A stretch of DNA of 45,262 nucleotides. It comes from DASQPR01 sp035713725. Lineage in GTDB: Bacteria > Actinomycetota > Actinomycetes > Mycobacteriales > Micromonosporaceae. The notes beneath the pieces are model-generated. The model was not told the DNA's origin. It saw only the letters and a list, made by a program, of their open reading frames with translations, and did not search any database. This document shows, piece by piece, positions 7,695 through 16,293 of this stretch; the stretch's first letter is position 1, and each line of letters opens with the position of its first letter. The DNA lies in NCBI GenBank assembly GCA_035713725.1, contig DASTMZ010000102.1, positions 1-45,262 on the forward strand, written 5' to 3'. The translations under genes were made by a program, and so were the position numbers.

Positions 7695-7718
7695 TGGTAG
7701 GACCGTTAGTCCTATACT
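7695..7718. promoter_or_regulatory. operator site D and -10 box between divergent genes
   Basis: TGGTAGGACCGTTAGTCC (7695-7712) matches the shared motif. It is overlapped by a perfect 6-bp inverted repeat TAGGAC/GTCCTA (7698-7714). A near-consensus -10, TATACT (7713-7718), for the bicupin gene overlaps its right edge. The site lies between the decarboxylase-like gene (starts 7632) and the bicupin (7733 or later), so it could control both. Confidence 0.65.
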
Positions 7719-7732
7719 GACGTACCGTACAC

Positions 7733-8785
7733 ATGAATCGGGTGAGAAAGCGAGTGACCATGGGCGAGGACGGTCGCGTATTCGTTCGCGGCTTGACGTC
7801 GGAGACGTACGGGCTGAACCACTTCCGCCGCGAGCAGCTTGCCGCGCCGCGAGTGCGAGACGACACGGTGGTCGTCGACACCGGCGACAGCGCGGCGCAC
7901 TCCGGCGACTCGGCGAAGTCCCGCACGTGGTGGCGGATCGGGCCGGGTGACGACCCGTTCCTGACCCAGACCGTGCAGGTGCATTTCGTCGAGTTGCCAC
8001 CGGACAGTTCGAATCACGGTCACGGCCACCAGAACGAGGCGGCGTTCTACATCCTCGAGGGCCGCGGCTACGAGATCCACGACGACCAGCGGTACGACTG
8101 GAAGCAGGGCGACCTGGTCTTCGTACACACCGACTCGGTGCACCGCCACTACAACCCGTACGACGAGAAGGCCGTGGCGCTGGTCATGAAGGCCAAGTGC
8201 ACGTGGATGTTCATGGGCCTGATCCAGCAGGGCCGCAGCGGTCCGATCGACCGGCCCGACGAATTCGGTGAGCGCGAGGACTGGTCGCGGATCTGGACGC
8301 CCGGCGTGCTGGATCGCAAGAAGGTCATCACGGCGGACGACGGCGTCTGGGAGACCACGCCGCTCGGTCACATGCGCGTGATGAACAGCGCGGCGCAGAC
8401 CGACCATCGCCAGTTCTCGGTCGACGTGCACGAGCTGACCGTGCCGGCCGGCAGCCGGTCGGGCAAGTACTGGAAGATGGCTGACGAGATCATCTACGTC
8501 CTGGACGGCGAGGGCTACTCGCTGCACTGGGAGGTCGAGGCGGAGATCGCCGAGAAGTATTACGCCCGCGTCGCCGTCCGACCGTCGCGCCACGACTTCA
8601 AGAAGGGCGACACGCTCTACATCCCGCAGAACACGATCGCCCAACACTTCGCCGCCGACGGCACGCCGTTGCATCTGCTGTCCGTACAGAACCGGGTCTT
8701 CAAGCATCTCGGCTACGACAAGGTGCACTACTTCGAGGACGCGCCGGCCTTCACGGCGGAACTCGCCGCCGCGACCGCGAGTTGA
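7733..8785 (+). CDS. bicupin protein, gentisate-1,2-dioxygenase-like
   Basis: About 350 residues with two cupin barrels, the layout of gentisate 1,2-dioxygenase and related ring-cleaving enzymes. The first barrel is complete: NHGHGHQNEAAFYILEGRG with His95/97/99 and Glu102, then GDLVFVHTDSVHRHYN with His137. The second keeps the fold, with E252 (GKYWKMADEIIYVLDGEG) and H305 (YIPQNTIAQHF), but has no HxH pair, so only the first should bind iron. In-frame starts at 7754 (GTG) and 7760 (ATG) have a better ribosome-binding site (GAGAAAG) than the ATG at 7733. It is the best candidate in the window for an aromatic ring-opening enzyme, though this is inference from the fold. Confidence 0.82.
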   Translation: MNRVRKRVTMGEDGRVFVRGLTSETYGLNHFRREQLAAPRVRDDTVVVDTGDSAAHSGDSAKSRTWWRIGPGDDPFLTQTVQVHFVELPPDSSNHGHGHQNEAAFYILEGRGYEIHDDQRYDWKQGDLVFVHTDSVHRHYNPYDEKAVALVMKAKCTWMFMGLIQQGRSGPIDRPDEFGEREDWSRIWTPGVLDRKKVITADDGVWETTPLGHMRVMNSAAQTDHRQFSVDVHELTVPAGSRSGKYWKMADEIIYVLDGEGYSLHWEVEAEIAEKYYARVAVRPSRHDFKKGDTLYIPQNTIAQHFAADGTPLHLLSVQNRVFKHLGYDKVHYFEDAPAFTAELAAATAS

Positions 8786-8794
8786 CAACGCGGA

Positions 8795-10909
8795 TCACGC
8801 GGAGTGACCGTCCAGCGCCAGTGACGGCAAAGCACGGCGGTCGCCGCGGGCGACGACATACAGCTCGGCAAGCGACGCGGGCAAGTCGCGCGCGTCCGCG
8901 ATCACGTGATACTCACGCGGATCGCACATCCGCTTGAGGTAGTCGCCGCCGGCCGGGTCGACGGTGATGAGATATGGCCGCACTCCGGCGGCTCGCGCCT
9001 CACCGAGCGCCTTGGCGGTGTCCGCGAGCGCGTAGTCCATCACGGCTTCGTCGCCGTACTGCTGGCCGTAGTCGAGGTCGTAGGGCCGCCCGTCCGAGAC
9101 GACGAGGAGGATCTTCGTCGCCGACTCGCAGCGCCGGAGCCGCGCGGCCAGGTGCCGGATCGCCGGTCCCATGCGCGTGGTGTGATCCGGGACCAACCCT
9201 TCAAGCCGGTGGAGCATCGCGGGCGATCGGCGTTCGTCGAGGTCCTTCACGACCGAGACGCGTACGTCGTCGCGGCCGCCGCCCGAGAACCCGTAGATGC
9301 CGTACGCGTCGCCGACCCGTTCCATGGCCTCCACGAGCAGGCTCACCGCATCGCGTTCGAGATCGAGGATGCGCGTGACCTCCTTCGGGTTCACCGGATC
9401 CGGTCGCAGCCGCTCCGCGGTCGACGAGCTGAGGTCCAGCGCAAACGCGACAGCGACGTCGCGGCGTCGTTCGAGAACGCTGGCATAGACACGGTCGCTC
9501 GGCTGGATGCCGGTACGCAGATCGATCATCGCGTCGATGCACGCGTCCAGATCGAGGTCGTCGCCGGCCGGCATGCGGAGTACGAGATCGCGGCCGGCGG
9601 GTCGGACGCGTTCGAGTTGGGCGACGAGTCCGGGCAGCAGGTGACCGTGCCGAGCGAGGGCGCGACGATGTGCGCGATCGGCACGTACCGGCCGCGGTCG
9701 CCGGACCCGCACCCGGCACCAGTTGCTCCGATAACGTCCGGCGACCCAGTCCCACTCGGGGTAGACGTATTCGTCGCGGCCGTGTGCGTGCAGCTCGCCG
9801 TGGACCGCCTCGTGATCGTCATCCAGATCGGGTCCGTGGTCGTGGGGGAGCGGCTCGGGCGGCGCCGCCGGGCGTTCGACCGCGGTCACGTCCACGTCGC
9901 CGCGCTCGGCGTTGAGCGACTTCGTCTGGAAGCCGTCGGTGTCGGCATCCGCGTCGGCCGCCATCGCGTCGAGGTCCGGCGTCATGCGCAGGATGGCTTC
10001 CTGCAATGGCATTCCGGAGGTTTGCATGCCGAGGTAGCGCGGTCCCGGCGCATCCCGGTAGTGCACCGGAGCCAAGCGCACTTCGAGCTGTTCGTCGCCT
10101 TCCAACCGCAACTCGTGCCGGAACTGTCCGAACCGGTCGTCGTCGACATCGGCGTCCAGATCGTCGAAAGCCATCCGGTGCAATGCGCGGTGCGCGCCGA
10201 CATTAGGCAGCGCGGTGAGCACGTCGTAGATGCGGATGGTGGCCTCCGCCGAGGACACCACGGTCGCTTGTGCGTCGGTCAGGCGCCGCGCCGCCGACGT
10301 CACGGTCGCCAACGGCTCGCGCAGCACGTCGGGCGCCATCACGGTCTGCGCACCGAGGCTGAACCGTACCAACGCTTCCGCGACCGCCGAACGGGGCGGC
10401 AACAAGGCGAGATCGGGTCGATCGCGCAGCGCATCGCGGCGGACGGACCGGTACGCGTCGGCCAGGCCGGCGAACATCCGCGGCGCGGCGGCATCGACGC
10501 GTACGTCCTCCAACAGTGCGAACACTTCGATCGCGAGTCCGGTGCGCCCGAACAGCCGCACGAAGCGTTCCAGCGGCGGCGCGTTGGTGGCGCCCGGCAG
10601 GCTGACCGGTCGCAGCGTGCGGAAGAGCGGTTCCGGGCGTTGCAAATCGAGCGTGAACGTGCCGAGCGCATGGTGCAGTGCGCGATGGGTCATCGCGACG
10701 CGGTACCAGCCGGCGGTGTCGACCGAACCGTGCGGGTCGAGCGGCGGTCGCGACGGCAGCCGTACGGTCGTCGCGGTGTCCGGGTGCTGCCACGGATCCG
10801 AGTCGTCGTGGTAGGCCACCAGCTCGCATTCGCGGCCACACAACGCGCGGTAGAACAGCGTCAGCGCTTGCTGCGCCGGCTCGAAGTCCGGCCGGCGTAC
10901 GGATGTCAT
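8795..10909 (-). CDS. CbbO/NorD-type von Willebrand factor A protein
   Basis: A 704-residue protein. A long helical N-terminal region leads to a C-terminal VWA domain (about residues 485-700) with an intact metal-ion-dependent adhesion site. That site is DLSSS in AFALDLSSSTAE, a Thr in PDHTTRMGPA, and Asp in LLVVSDGRPYD. An acidic, His-rich linker precedes it. CbbO and NorD proteins work with a CbbQ/NorQ AAA+ ATPase to remodel or load metal into a target enzyme (Rubisco, nitric oxide reductase). It overlaps the upstream ATPase gene by ATGA (10906-10909), so the two are co-translated. The open frame extends 204 codons further upstream, but that part is antisense overlap with the ATPase. Stop-to-stop distance to the bicupin is 9 bp. 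Confidence 0.88.
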   Translation of the reverse strand: MTSVRRPDFEPAQQALTLFYRALCGRECELVAYHDDSDPWQHPDTATTVRLPSRPPLDPHGSVDTAGWYRVAMTHRALHHALGTFTLDLQRPEPLFRTLRPVSLPGATNAPPLERFVRLFGRTGLAIEVFALLEDVRVDAAAPRMFAGLADAYRSVRRDALRDRPDLALLPPRSAVAEALVRFSLGAQTVMAPDVLREPLATVTSAARRLTDAQATVVSSAEATIRIYDVLTALPNVGAHRALHRMAFDDLDADVDDDRFGQFRHELRLEGDEQLEVRLAPVHYRDAPGPRYLGMQTSGMPLQEAILRMTPDLDAMAADADADTDGFQTKSLNAERGDVDVTAVERPAAPPEPLPHDHGPDLDDDHEAVHGELHAHGRDEYVYPEWDWVAGRYRSNWCRVRVRRPRPVRADRAHRRALARHGHLLPGLVAQLERVRPAGRDLVLRMPAGDDLDLDACIDAMIDLRTGIQPSDRVYASVLERRRDVAVAFALDLSSSTAERLRPDPVNPKEVTRILDLERDAVSLLVEAMERVGDAYGIYGFSGGGRDDVRVSVVKDLDERRSPAMLHRLEGLVPDHTTRMGPAIRHLAARLRRCESATKILLVVSDGRPYDLDYGQQYGDEAVMDYALADTAKALGEARAAGVRPYLITVDPAGGDYLKRMCDPREYHVIADARDLPASLAELYVVARGDRRALPSLALDGHSA

Positions 10910-11745
10910 TCGTCGAAGACCGCGTGGGCCACGCTGCGCACCGCGTCCTGGATGTCGCGGTCGTCGGTGACCGCTTGGACGAGCGCGACATCGCAGGCGC
11001 GCCGTGGCGAGACGCCCTTGCGTACGAGTGCGCCGATGTAGACGAGCAGTCGCGTGCTCGGGCCGTCGATGATGTCCGCCTCGTCGAGGTTGCGCAGCCG
11101 GTTGCCGAGGAACGCGAGCGAGCCCGCGGTCTCCGCGTCGATGCCGGACTCGTGCGCGACGATCTGGGTCTCCAGGCTGACACTTGGATAGTCGAACTCG
11201 ATCGCGAGGAACCGTTGTCGGGTGCTCGGCTTGAGTTCCTTCGCGGTGGCCTGGTAGCCCGGGTTGTAGGAGACGACCAGCAGGAAGTCCGGATGCGCCG
11301 GGATCGTGGTGCCGAGCCGCTCGACCGGCAGCATCCGGCGGTGGTCGGTGAGCGAATGCAGGATGACCGTGGTGTCCTTGCGCGCCTCCACGATCTCGTC
11401 GAGATAGCAGATCGCGCCGGACCGTACCGCCTGGGTCAGTGGCCCGTCGAGCCAGTGCGTGCCGTCCGACGACAGGAGATAGCGGCCGACGAGATCGGAG
11501 GCGGTCATGTCGTCGTGGCACGCGACGGTCACGAGCGGCGTGTCGACGGGCTGCTCACGCTCGCGCGCGATGTGCCATGCCATGTGTTCGACGAACCGGG
11601 TCTTCCCGCAGCCGGTCGGTCCCTTCAGCAACACCGGGATCCGCTGGTCGTAGGCGGCCGTGAACAGCTCGATCTCGTCCGCGGCCGGCAGGTAGTAGGG
11701 CGCGTCGTCGAGGGTCGTGTCAGGCACGGTGGTGGTGTCAGGCAC
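10906..11745 (-). CDS. MoxR-family AAA+ ATPase of the CbbQ/NirQ/NorQ type
   Basis: A 279-residue ATPase. Walker A is GPTGCGKTR (residues 42-50) and Walker B is ICYLDEI (about 112-118). Sensor-type VVSYNPGY and arginine-rich KPSTRQRFLAIEFDYPS follow, as in CbbQ/NorQ. These hexameric ATPases pair with a VWA partner to activate a metalloenzyme. The start was set at GTG 11745, which has GGGGAG upstream and overlaps the preceding stop by 8 bp. The open frame to 11904 only shadows the previous gene, and a second GTG at 11727 lacks a ribosome-binding site. Its place between a NicX-like metalloenzyme and the VWA gene suggests that enzyme, or the bicupin, as its client. Confidence 0.9.
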   Translation of the reverse strand: MPDTTTVPDTTLDDAPYYLPAADEIELFTAAYDQRIPVLLKGPTGCGKTRFVEHMAWHIAREREQPVDTPLVTVACHDDMTASDLVGRYLLSSDGTHWLDGPLTQAVRSGAICYLDEIVEARKDTTVILHSLTDHRRMLPVERLGTTIPAHPDFLLVVSYNPGYQATAKELKPSTRQRFLAIEFDYPSVSLETQIVAHESGIDAETAGSLAFLGNRLRNLDEADIIDGPSTRLLVYIGALVRKGVSPRRACDVALVQAVTDDRDIQDAVRSVAHAVFDE

Positions 11746-13201
11746 GGTCGAACTCCCCGGTCTGCTCGCGGCGGATCCACGCGACCGGGTCCGGTGCGTA
11801 GTCGCGGTGGTAGTCACCGGGATAGTTGATGCCCGGTACGGCCGGGATCCAGTCGTACTCGAGGTGATGCGTACCGCCGAGGGAGCTGGCCAGCCGTACC
11901 ACACGCGGGTGGTCGAGCGCGGTGATCCGGCCCTTGTCGATGAGCTTGACCCACTCGCCGGTGTCGCGCTGCCGGATCTCGTACGTGGCGAAGAGGTTGT
12001 GTACGTGTGGGAAGTGCATCGTCGGCAACTTGTTGCGCTTGGCGTAGTCGAGGAATGTCTGGTCCCAGTGCTCGGCGCCGAATCCGAAGTGGATGACCCC
12101 GGCCTGCGCGCGTTCCGGCAGGTTCGTCCACGAGTCGTTGTAGCGCCACAACGTCTCGATCTGCCGGTAGCTCTTCGGGTTCGTACCGATCGACGCGTCG
12201 TTGAAATACGCCCATCCCTGGTACGGGAAGCCCGGGTACTGCGTGTCCCGGTAGCGCTCCACCACCTCGCGCCAGAGGTCGCCGTACCGCCCGCCGCCCT
12301 CGATCTTCGCGATCATCCCGCGTTCGATGGTGACCTGGATGTGTGGGTAGTAGCCGGTGTGGTTGCTGGTCCCGCCGATCACGCCGTTCAGCGTCGGCAT
12401 CAGCTGCTTCGCCTCACGCAGGAACGTCTCGGCCGGATGCCCGAAGCGGATGCCCTGAATCGTGGAGCCGAGGATGTGCCCGGAGATATAGGCGCCCTTC
12501 GGCCACAGCTCGGCCTGCTGCTCGGTGACGTCCCAGCCGATGTCGGTACCCTCCGGGCTGGTGATCCGCACCGCCGACGCGTTGCGGAACGCGTCGACGA
12601 CCATCAGGTCCACGGTGCGCCAGATCTCGTCAGGCACACCGTTCGCCCGGCCGACGAAGTCCTCGTACGTTGCGTAGACCCAGTTGTTGCGGATGCGCTT
12701 GCCCGCCGCGCGCTTCCAGTGCGACCGTCCCGCCTCGCCGGCGTACACGCCGGTGTAGCCCGGGCGATCGTCGAGGAACCGTTTGAGCGCGGCGGCCGCG
12801 ACGTTGAACTCGACGCCCTCTTCGATCATCGGCGGTAGTCGATCGGTGATCTCCCGCCAGCCGTCCGCCGCGCTGTATTCGCGCACCTCCATGCCGAGGT
12901 CGGTGACGTCGATCCGGTCCACCTTCTCGACGCCGATCTCCAGCAGCGCGCGCTGGAGCGCCTCGAAGACCACCTCGTTCTGGTGCGGGAACGTGACGAT
13001 CAGCAGCTCGTCGCCGGGCCGTACGTCGCCGAGCGCGGAGCGGCCGTATCGCCGGCGTACGTGTGCCCGCGCGAGTGGCATCAACTCGTCGACGTCGTCG
13101 GTGCGTTCCTGGAGCAGGTAGCGAGGGAACCGCGGCGCGGGGTAGTCGAAGCCGGACAGTGGCGCGGGTACACCGGGCGCGGTGAGCGCGGGCTTGGTCA
13201 T
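11738..13201 (-). CDS. M29 aminopeptidase/2,5-dihydroxypyridine dioxygenase (NicX)-like metalloenzyme
   Basis: A 487-residue protein, longer than the roughly 350-400 usual in the family. The C-terminal half carries the M29/NicX signature: ITSPEGTDIGWDVT, IEGGGRYGDLW, then SIGTNPKSYRQIETLW, GVIHFGFGAEHWD and a final histidine cluster FPHVHN. In M29 and NicX the last motif is usually His-x-Asp; here it is His-x-His, so the metal site is altered. NicX opens 2,5-dihydroxypyridine with non-haem iron, while M29 members are aminopeptidases. The start at 13201 follows the ATPase gene by 11 bp, and the frame open to 13558 is shadow. It sits in one operon with the transporter and the CbbQ/CbbO pair. 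Confidence 0.65.
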   Translation of the reverse strand: MTKPALTAPGVPAPLSGFDYPAPRFPRYLLQERTDDVDELMPLARAHVRRRYGRSALGDVRPGDELLIVTFPHQNEVVFEALQRALLEIGVEKVDRIDVTDLGMEVREYSAADGWREITDRLPPMIEEGVEFNVAAAALKRFLDDRPGYTGVYAGEAGRSHWKRAAGKRIRNNWVYATYEDFVGRANGVPDEIWRTVDLMVVDAFRNASAVRITSPEGTDIGWDVTEQQAELWPKGAYISGHILGSTIQGIRFGHPAETFLREAKQLMPTLNGVIGGTSNHTGYYPHIQVTIERGMIAKIEGGGRYGDLWREVVERYRDTQYPGFPYQGWAYFNDASIGTNPKSYRQIETLWRYNDSWTNLPERAQAGVIHFGFGAEHWDQTFLDYAKRNKLPTMHFPHVHNLFATYEIRQRDTGEWVKLIDKGRITALDHPRVVRLASSLGGTHHLEYDWIPAVPGINYPGDYHRDYAPDPVAWIRREQTGEFDRA

Positions 13202-13212
13202 CGGTTCTGCGC

Positions 13213-14373
13213 TTAGCCGACGGCCGCGGCGTCGGTTTGCAGGTCGTCGCCAGCGAGCGTCGGATCGGGAATGGCAGCCGCGGCTTCCGCCGACATCACG
13301 ATGGCCGAGTCCGAGTCGGGCTCGAGATAGACCTGGTCGCCGTGCGACAGGCCGACCTTCTCCTGGTAGACGCGGATCTTCAGGAGGTCCTCGCCGAGGC
13401 GTACGTGATAGTCCCAGCAGTCGCCGTGGTAGATGCTGAACTCGACGGTGCCCCGCCACGCGTCGTCGCTGTGTTGCTTGCGGGACAGCCGGAAGCTTTC
13501 TGGTCGCATGAAGACGCTGACGCGGTCGCCGACCTGGGCCGTGCCGCATTGCCGGCACACCATCGAGCGCGCGCCGAACGCCACCGTCGCGCCACCGTCG
13601 TCGATCGACTCGACCACGCCGTCGAGGCTGTTGGAGACGCCCAGGAAGCGCGCGGTGAACATGTCCTGCGGGTACGTGTAAATGGCGTGCGGTATGCCGC
13701 GTTCGATGACGTGACCGGCATTCATCACTACCACGTCGTCCGAGATCGCGAGCGCCTCGTCCTGATCGTGCGTGACGAACACCGTGGTGATGCCGAGCCG
13801 TTGCTGCACCGAGCGGATCTCGTCGCGCATCCGCCCGCGCAGTCCCTTGTCGAGATTCGAGAGCGGCTCGTCGAGCAGCAACACCTTCGGCTCCCGGACG
13901 AGCGCCCGGGCCAGCGCGACGCGCTGCTGTTGGCCGCCGGAGAGCGCGGGCGCCGGACGCTCGGCGAGATCGGCCAGGCCGACGAGATCGAGTGCGGCCA
14001 TCGCGGTCTCGCGGGCGTCGGATTTCTTCGGACGCGGCTTGCTGACCCGCAGCGGGAACATCACGTTGTCGATGACCGTCATGTGCGGCCAGATCGCGTA
14101 GGACTGGAACACGATGCCGATCGGTCGCCGGTGTGCGCCGATGAATACGCCGTGCTGTGGATCCGAGACGATCTGGCCGCCGATCTCGATCACGCCACGG
14201 TCGGCGCGCTCGAGGCCGGCTATCAGCCGCAGAGTGGTGGTCTTGCCGCAGCCACTCGGGCCGAGCAGGGTGACCAGCTTGCCTTCCGGGATGTCCAGGT
14301 CGATGCCGTCCACCGCGTTCGAGGTCACGGACCGACCGGGGTATCGCTTCGTCAGACCGGTTAGCTTGATCAT
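13213..14373 (-). CDS. ABC transporter ATP-binding protein (ferric/polyamine type)
   Basis: A 386-residue import ATPase. Walker A is GPSGCGKTT (38-46) and the Q-loop is FQSYAIWPHM. The signature is LSGGQQQRVALARAL, Walker B is LLLDEPLSNLD and the H-loop is FVTHDQDEAL. A C-terminal TOBE-like region begins near residue 240. This is the FbpC/PotA group that powers uptake of ferric iron, polyamines, phosphonates or organic anions. It is third in the operon SBP-permease-ATPase and is followed at once by the NicX-like gene. Confidence 0.92.
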   Translation of the reverse strand: MIKLTGLTKRYPGRSVTSNAVDGIDLDIPEGKLVTLLGPSGCGKTTTLRLIAGLERADRGVIEIGGQIVSDPQHGVFIGAHRRPIGIVFQSYAIWPHMTVIDNVMFPLRVSKPRPKKSDARETAMAALDLVGLADLAERPAPALSGGQQQRVALARALVREPKVLLLDEPLSNLDKGLRGRMRDEIRSVQQRLGITTVFVTHDQDEALAISDDVVVMNAGHVIERGIPHAIYTYPQDMFTARFLGVSNSLDGVVESIDDGGATVAFGARSMVCRQCGTAQVGDRVSVFMRPESFRLSRKQHSDDAWRGTVEFSIYHGDCWDYHVRLGEDLLKIRVYQEKVGLSHGDQVYLEPDSDSAIVMSAEAAAAIPDPTLAGDDLQTDAAAVG

Positions 14374-14406
14374 CGGGTTAGCTCATTCCGTGGTTGCGAT
14401 CGGTTG

Positions 14407-16167
14407 TCATCCACTCTTGATCCCCACTCGGCGGCTGATCAGGCGTACCGCGGCCGCCAGCACGCTCAAGAACACGACCATCACGACGCCCAACGCGGCG
14501 ACGACCGTGTAGCTGCCGTTCGCGTAGAGGTCGTAGACCTGGACGGAGACGACCTCGGTGTTCGACGTGTAGAGGAAGATGGCCGCGGAGATCTCGCGGA
14601 ACGCGACGATCATCGTGTAGATGAACGCGGCGAGCAGCGACGGCATCAGCAGCGGGATGAAGACGCGCCGGAACGATTGCAGCCACGATGCGCCGCTCGC
14701 GGTCGCCGCCTCCTCGAGTTCGTCCTTGATCTGCGCCATGCCGGGGGAGAGGTAGCGCATGCCGTAGGGCAGCGTGATCGTGACGAACGCGATGGTGAGG
14801 ATGGTGAGCGTGCCGTAGAGGTGTACGGGGATCGGCGCGACCAGATACCAGAACAGGATGCCGACGCCCATGATGACGCTCGGCACCGCGATCGGGATCG
14901 TCGCGAGACCGTCCAGGATGCCTCGGCCGCGCACCTTCGACTTCACCGTGATGTACGCGACGACCGCGCTCAGCGTCGTCACGATGAGCCCGGCCGCGAC
15001 GGCGGTGATCAGGCTGTTCTGCACGGAGTGCGCGAGGCCGGGCCGCTTGAGGATCTGGCCGAAATTCGCGAACGTCAGGTCGTGCAATGCCGCTATTGAC
15101 GGCTGCTGGTAGCTGCGCAGCAACGACGACCAGATGAGCATCAGGATGGGCAGCGCGACCGCGATCAGGAAGAACACGATGACGCCGGCGAGGCCCAGCC
15201 AGCGCCAGCGACCGATGTCCTGCGGCCGGGGCCGGAAGCCCTTGCCGGTGATGGTCGCCACGCTGGACGACGCGCTCAGCCGGCGCGACAGAAAGAGACC
15301 GAGGCACGCGACCACGAGCACGAAAACACCGAGGACGCCGACCGTTCCGTAGTCGGGCGGGAAGCTCTGCAGCGCCGAGTAGATCCGCGACACGAACACG
15401 AACCGCCGCGCCGGCACACCGATCAGCTGCGGTACCTCGAACGTGGAGATCGTCTGTACGAACATCAGCAGCGCCGCGGACAGGATGGCCGGCCGCGCCA
15501 GCCGAAGCGTGATGGCGCGGAACGTGTGTATTGGCGACGATCCGGACGCGAGCGCGGCCTCCTCCAGCGACGAGTCCAGTGACGTGAACGCGGCCGTACC
15601 CATCAGGTACGCCACCGGAATCACGTGGATCGACTGCACGAAGACCATGCCGGTCAACGAAAACACGTTGAAGATCGGCAGGTGCATGTTGCGGAGCGCG
15701 ACGTTGACGGGTCCGCGTTCCGGGGAGAGCATCAGGCTCCACGCGACCGTGTTCAGGATGCCCGGGATGATCAGCGGTACGAGTGCCGCGACGCGCGCAA
15801 AACCCTTCGCCGGCGTGTTGGTGCGCACCACCAGCCAGGCGAGCCCGAAGCCGAAGACCGTCGACACGATCGCGGTCGCGGCCGCGTAGATGAACGAATT
15901 CGCGATCAGCGACCCGGTGCCGTCGGCGGTGAACGTCTTGACGTAGTTGTGCAGCGTCCACGTGCTCGGCGTGAAGCCGAGGAAGTCGCTCTGCGCGCTG
16001 GCGTAGAGCATGGTCCCGACCGGGACCAGCGCGAGGTATGCCACCGCGAGCGCGGCGATGGTCAGCGCGATGTAACGGGGCTCGACGAGATCTCGCCAGG
16101 TGCGGCGCCGTGGCACCGGCTCGGCGACCGTCGCCGTGTTGGTCGGTCGATCTGCCAGCAACGCCAT
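14407..16167 (-). CDS. ABC transporter permease, fused two-domain (FbpB type)
   Basis: A 586-residue integral membrane protein with about twelve hydrophobic segments in two halves. Each half carries an EAA loop that contacts the ATPase: EEAALASGSSPIHTFRAITL and EEAATASGASWLQSFRRVFI. The duplicated permease in one chain is typical of ferric/phosphonate-type importers. It lies 33 bp upstream of the ATPase gene and 126 bp downstream of the binding protein. That 126-bp gap holds two strong hairpins likely to lower permease levels relative to the binding protein. Confidence 0.92.
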   Translation of the reverse strand: MALLADRPTNTATVAEPVPRRRTWRDLVEPRYIALTIAALAVAYLALVPVGTMLYASAQSDFLGFTPSTWTLHNYVKTFTADGTGSLIANSFIYAAATAIVSTVFGFGLAWLVVRTNTPAKGFARVAALVPLIIPGILNTVAWSLMLSPERGPVNVALRNMHLPIFNVFSLTGMVFVQSIHVIPVAYLMGTAAFTSLDSSLEEAALASGSSPIHTFRAITLRLARPAILSAALLMFVQTISTFEVPQLIGVPARRFVFVSRIYSALQSFPPDYGTVGVLGVFVLVVACLGLFLSRRLSASSSVATITGKGFRPRPQDIGRWRWLGLAGVIVFFLIAVALPILMLIWSSLLRSYQQPSIAALHDLTFANFGQILKRPGLAHSVQNSLITAVAAGLIVTTLSAVVAYITVKSKVRGRGILDGLATIPIAVPSVIMGVGILFWYLVAPIPVHLYGTLTILTIAFVTITLPYGMRYLSPGMAQIKDELEEAATASGASWLQSFRRVFIPLLMPSLLAAFIYTMIVAFREISAAIFLYTSNTEVVSVQVYDLYANGSYTVVAALGVVMVVFLSVLAAAVRLISRRVGIKSG

Positions 16168-16198
16168 CCGTACGCCCCATCATTGGTCCGATGTTGTT

Positions 16199-16288
16199 CC
16201 GCTCCGGCGCGCCGACCGCGGGGGGATGCGGCCGGCACGCCGGAGCGGGAGCGAACCGGGGGCAGGATTGTCCGCGCCCTGCCCCCGG
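16199..16288. terminator. two consecutive strong hairpins between binding-protein and permease genes
   Basis: Hairpin 1 pairs CCGGGGGCAGG (16256-16266) with CCTGCCCCCGG (16278-16288) around an 11-base loop. Hairpin 2 pairs CCGCTCCGGCG (16199-16209) with CGCCGGAGCGG (16238-16248) around 28 bases. Neither has a U-tract. In SBP-first operons such structures commonly act as partial terminators or stabilise the 3' end of the SBP message. Confidence 0.65.
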
Positions 16289-16293
16289 CTCTG

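Noticed and set aside
8795..11521. A 908-codon frame for the VWA protein
   Set aside because: The first 204 codons overlap the AAA+ ATPase gene in another frame; the ATG at 10909 overlaps its stop by ATGA and is the natural start.
11738..13558. A 606-codon frame for the NicX-like protein
   Set aside because: The extra N-terminus lies inside the ABC ATPase gene; MTKPALTAP at 13201, 11 bp after that gene, fits better.
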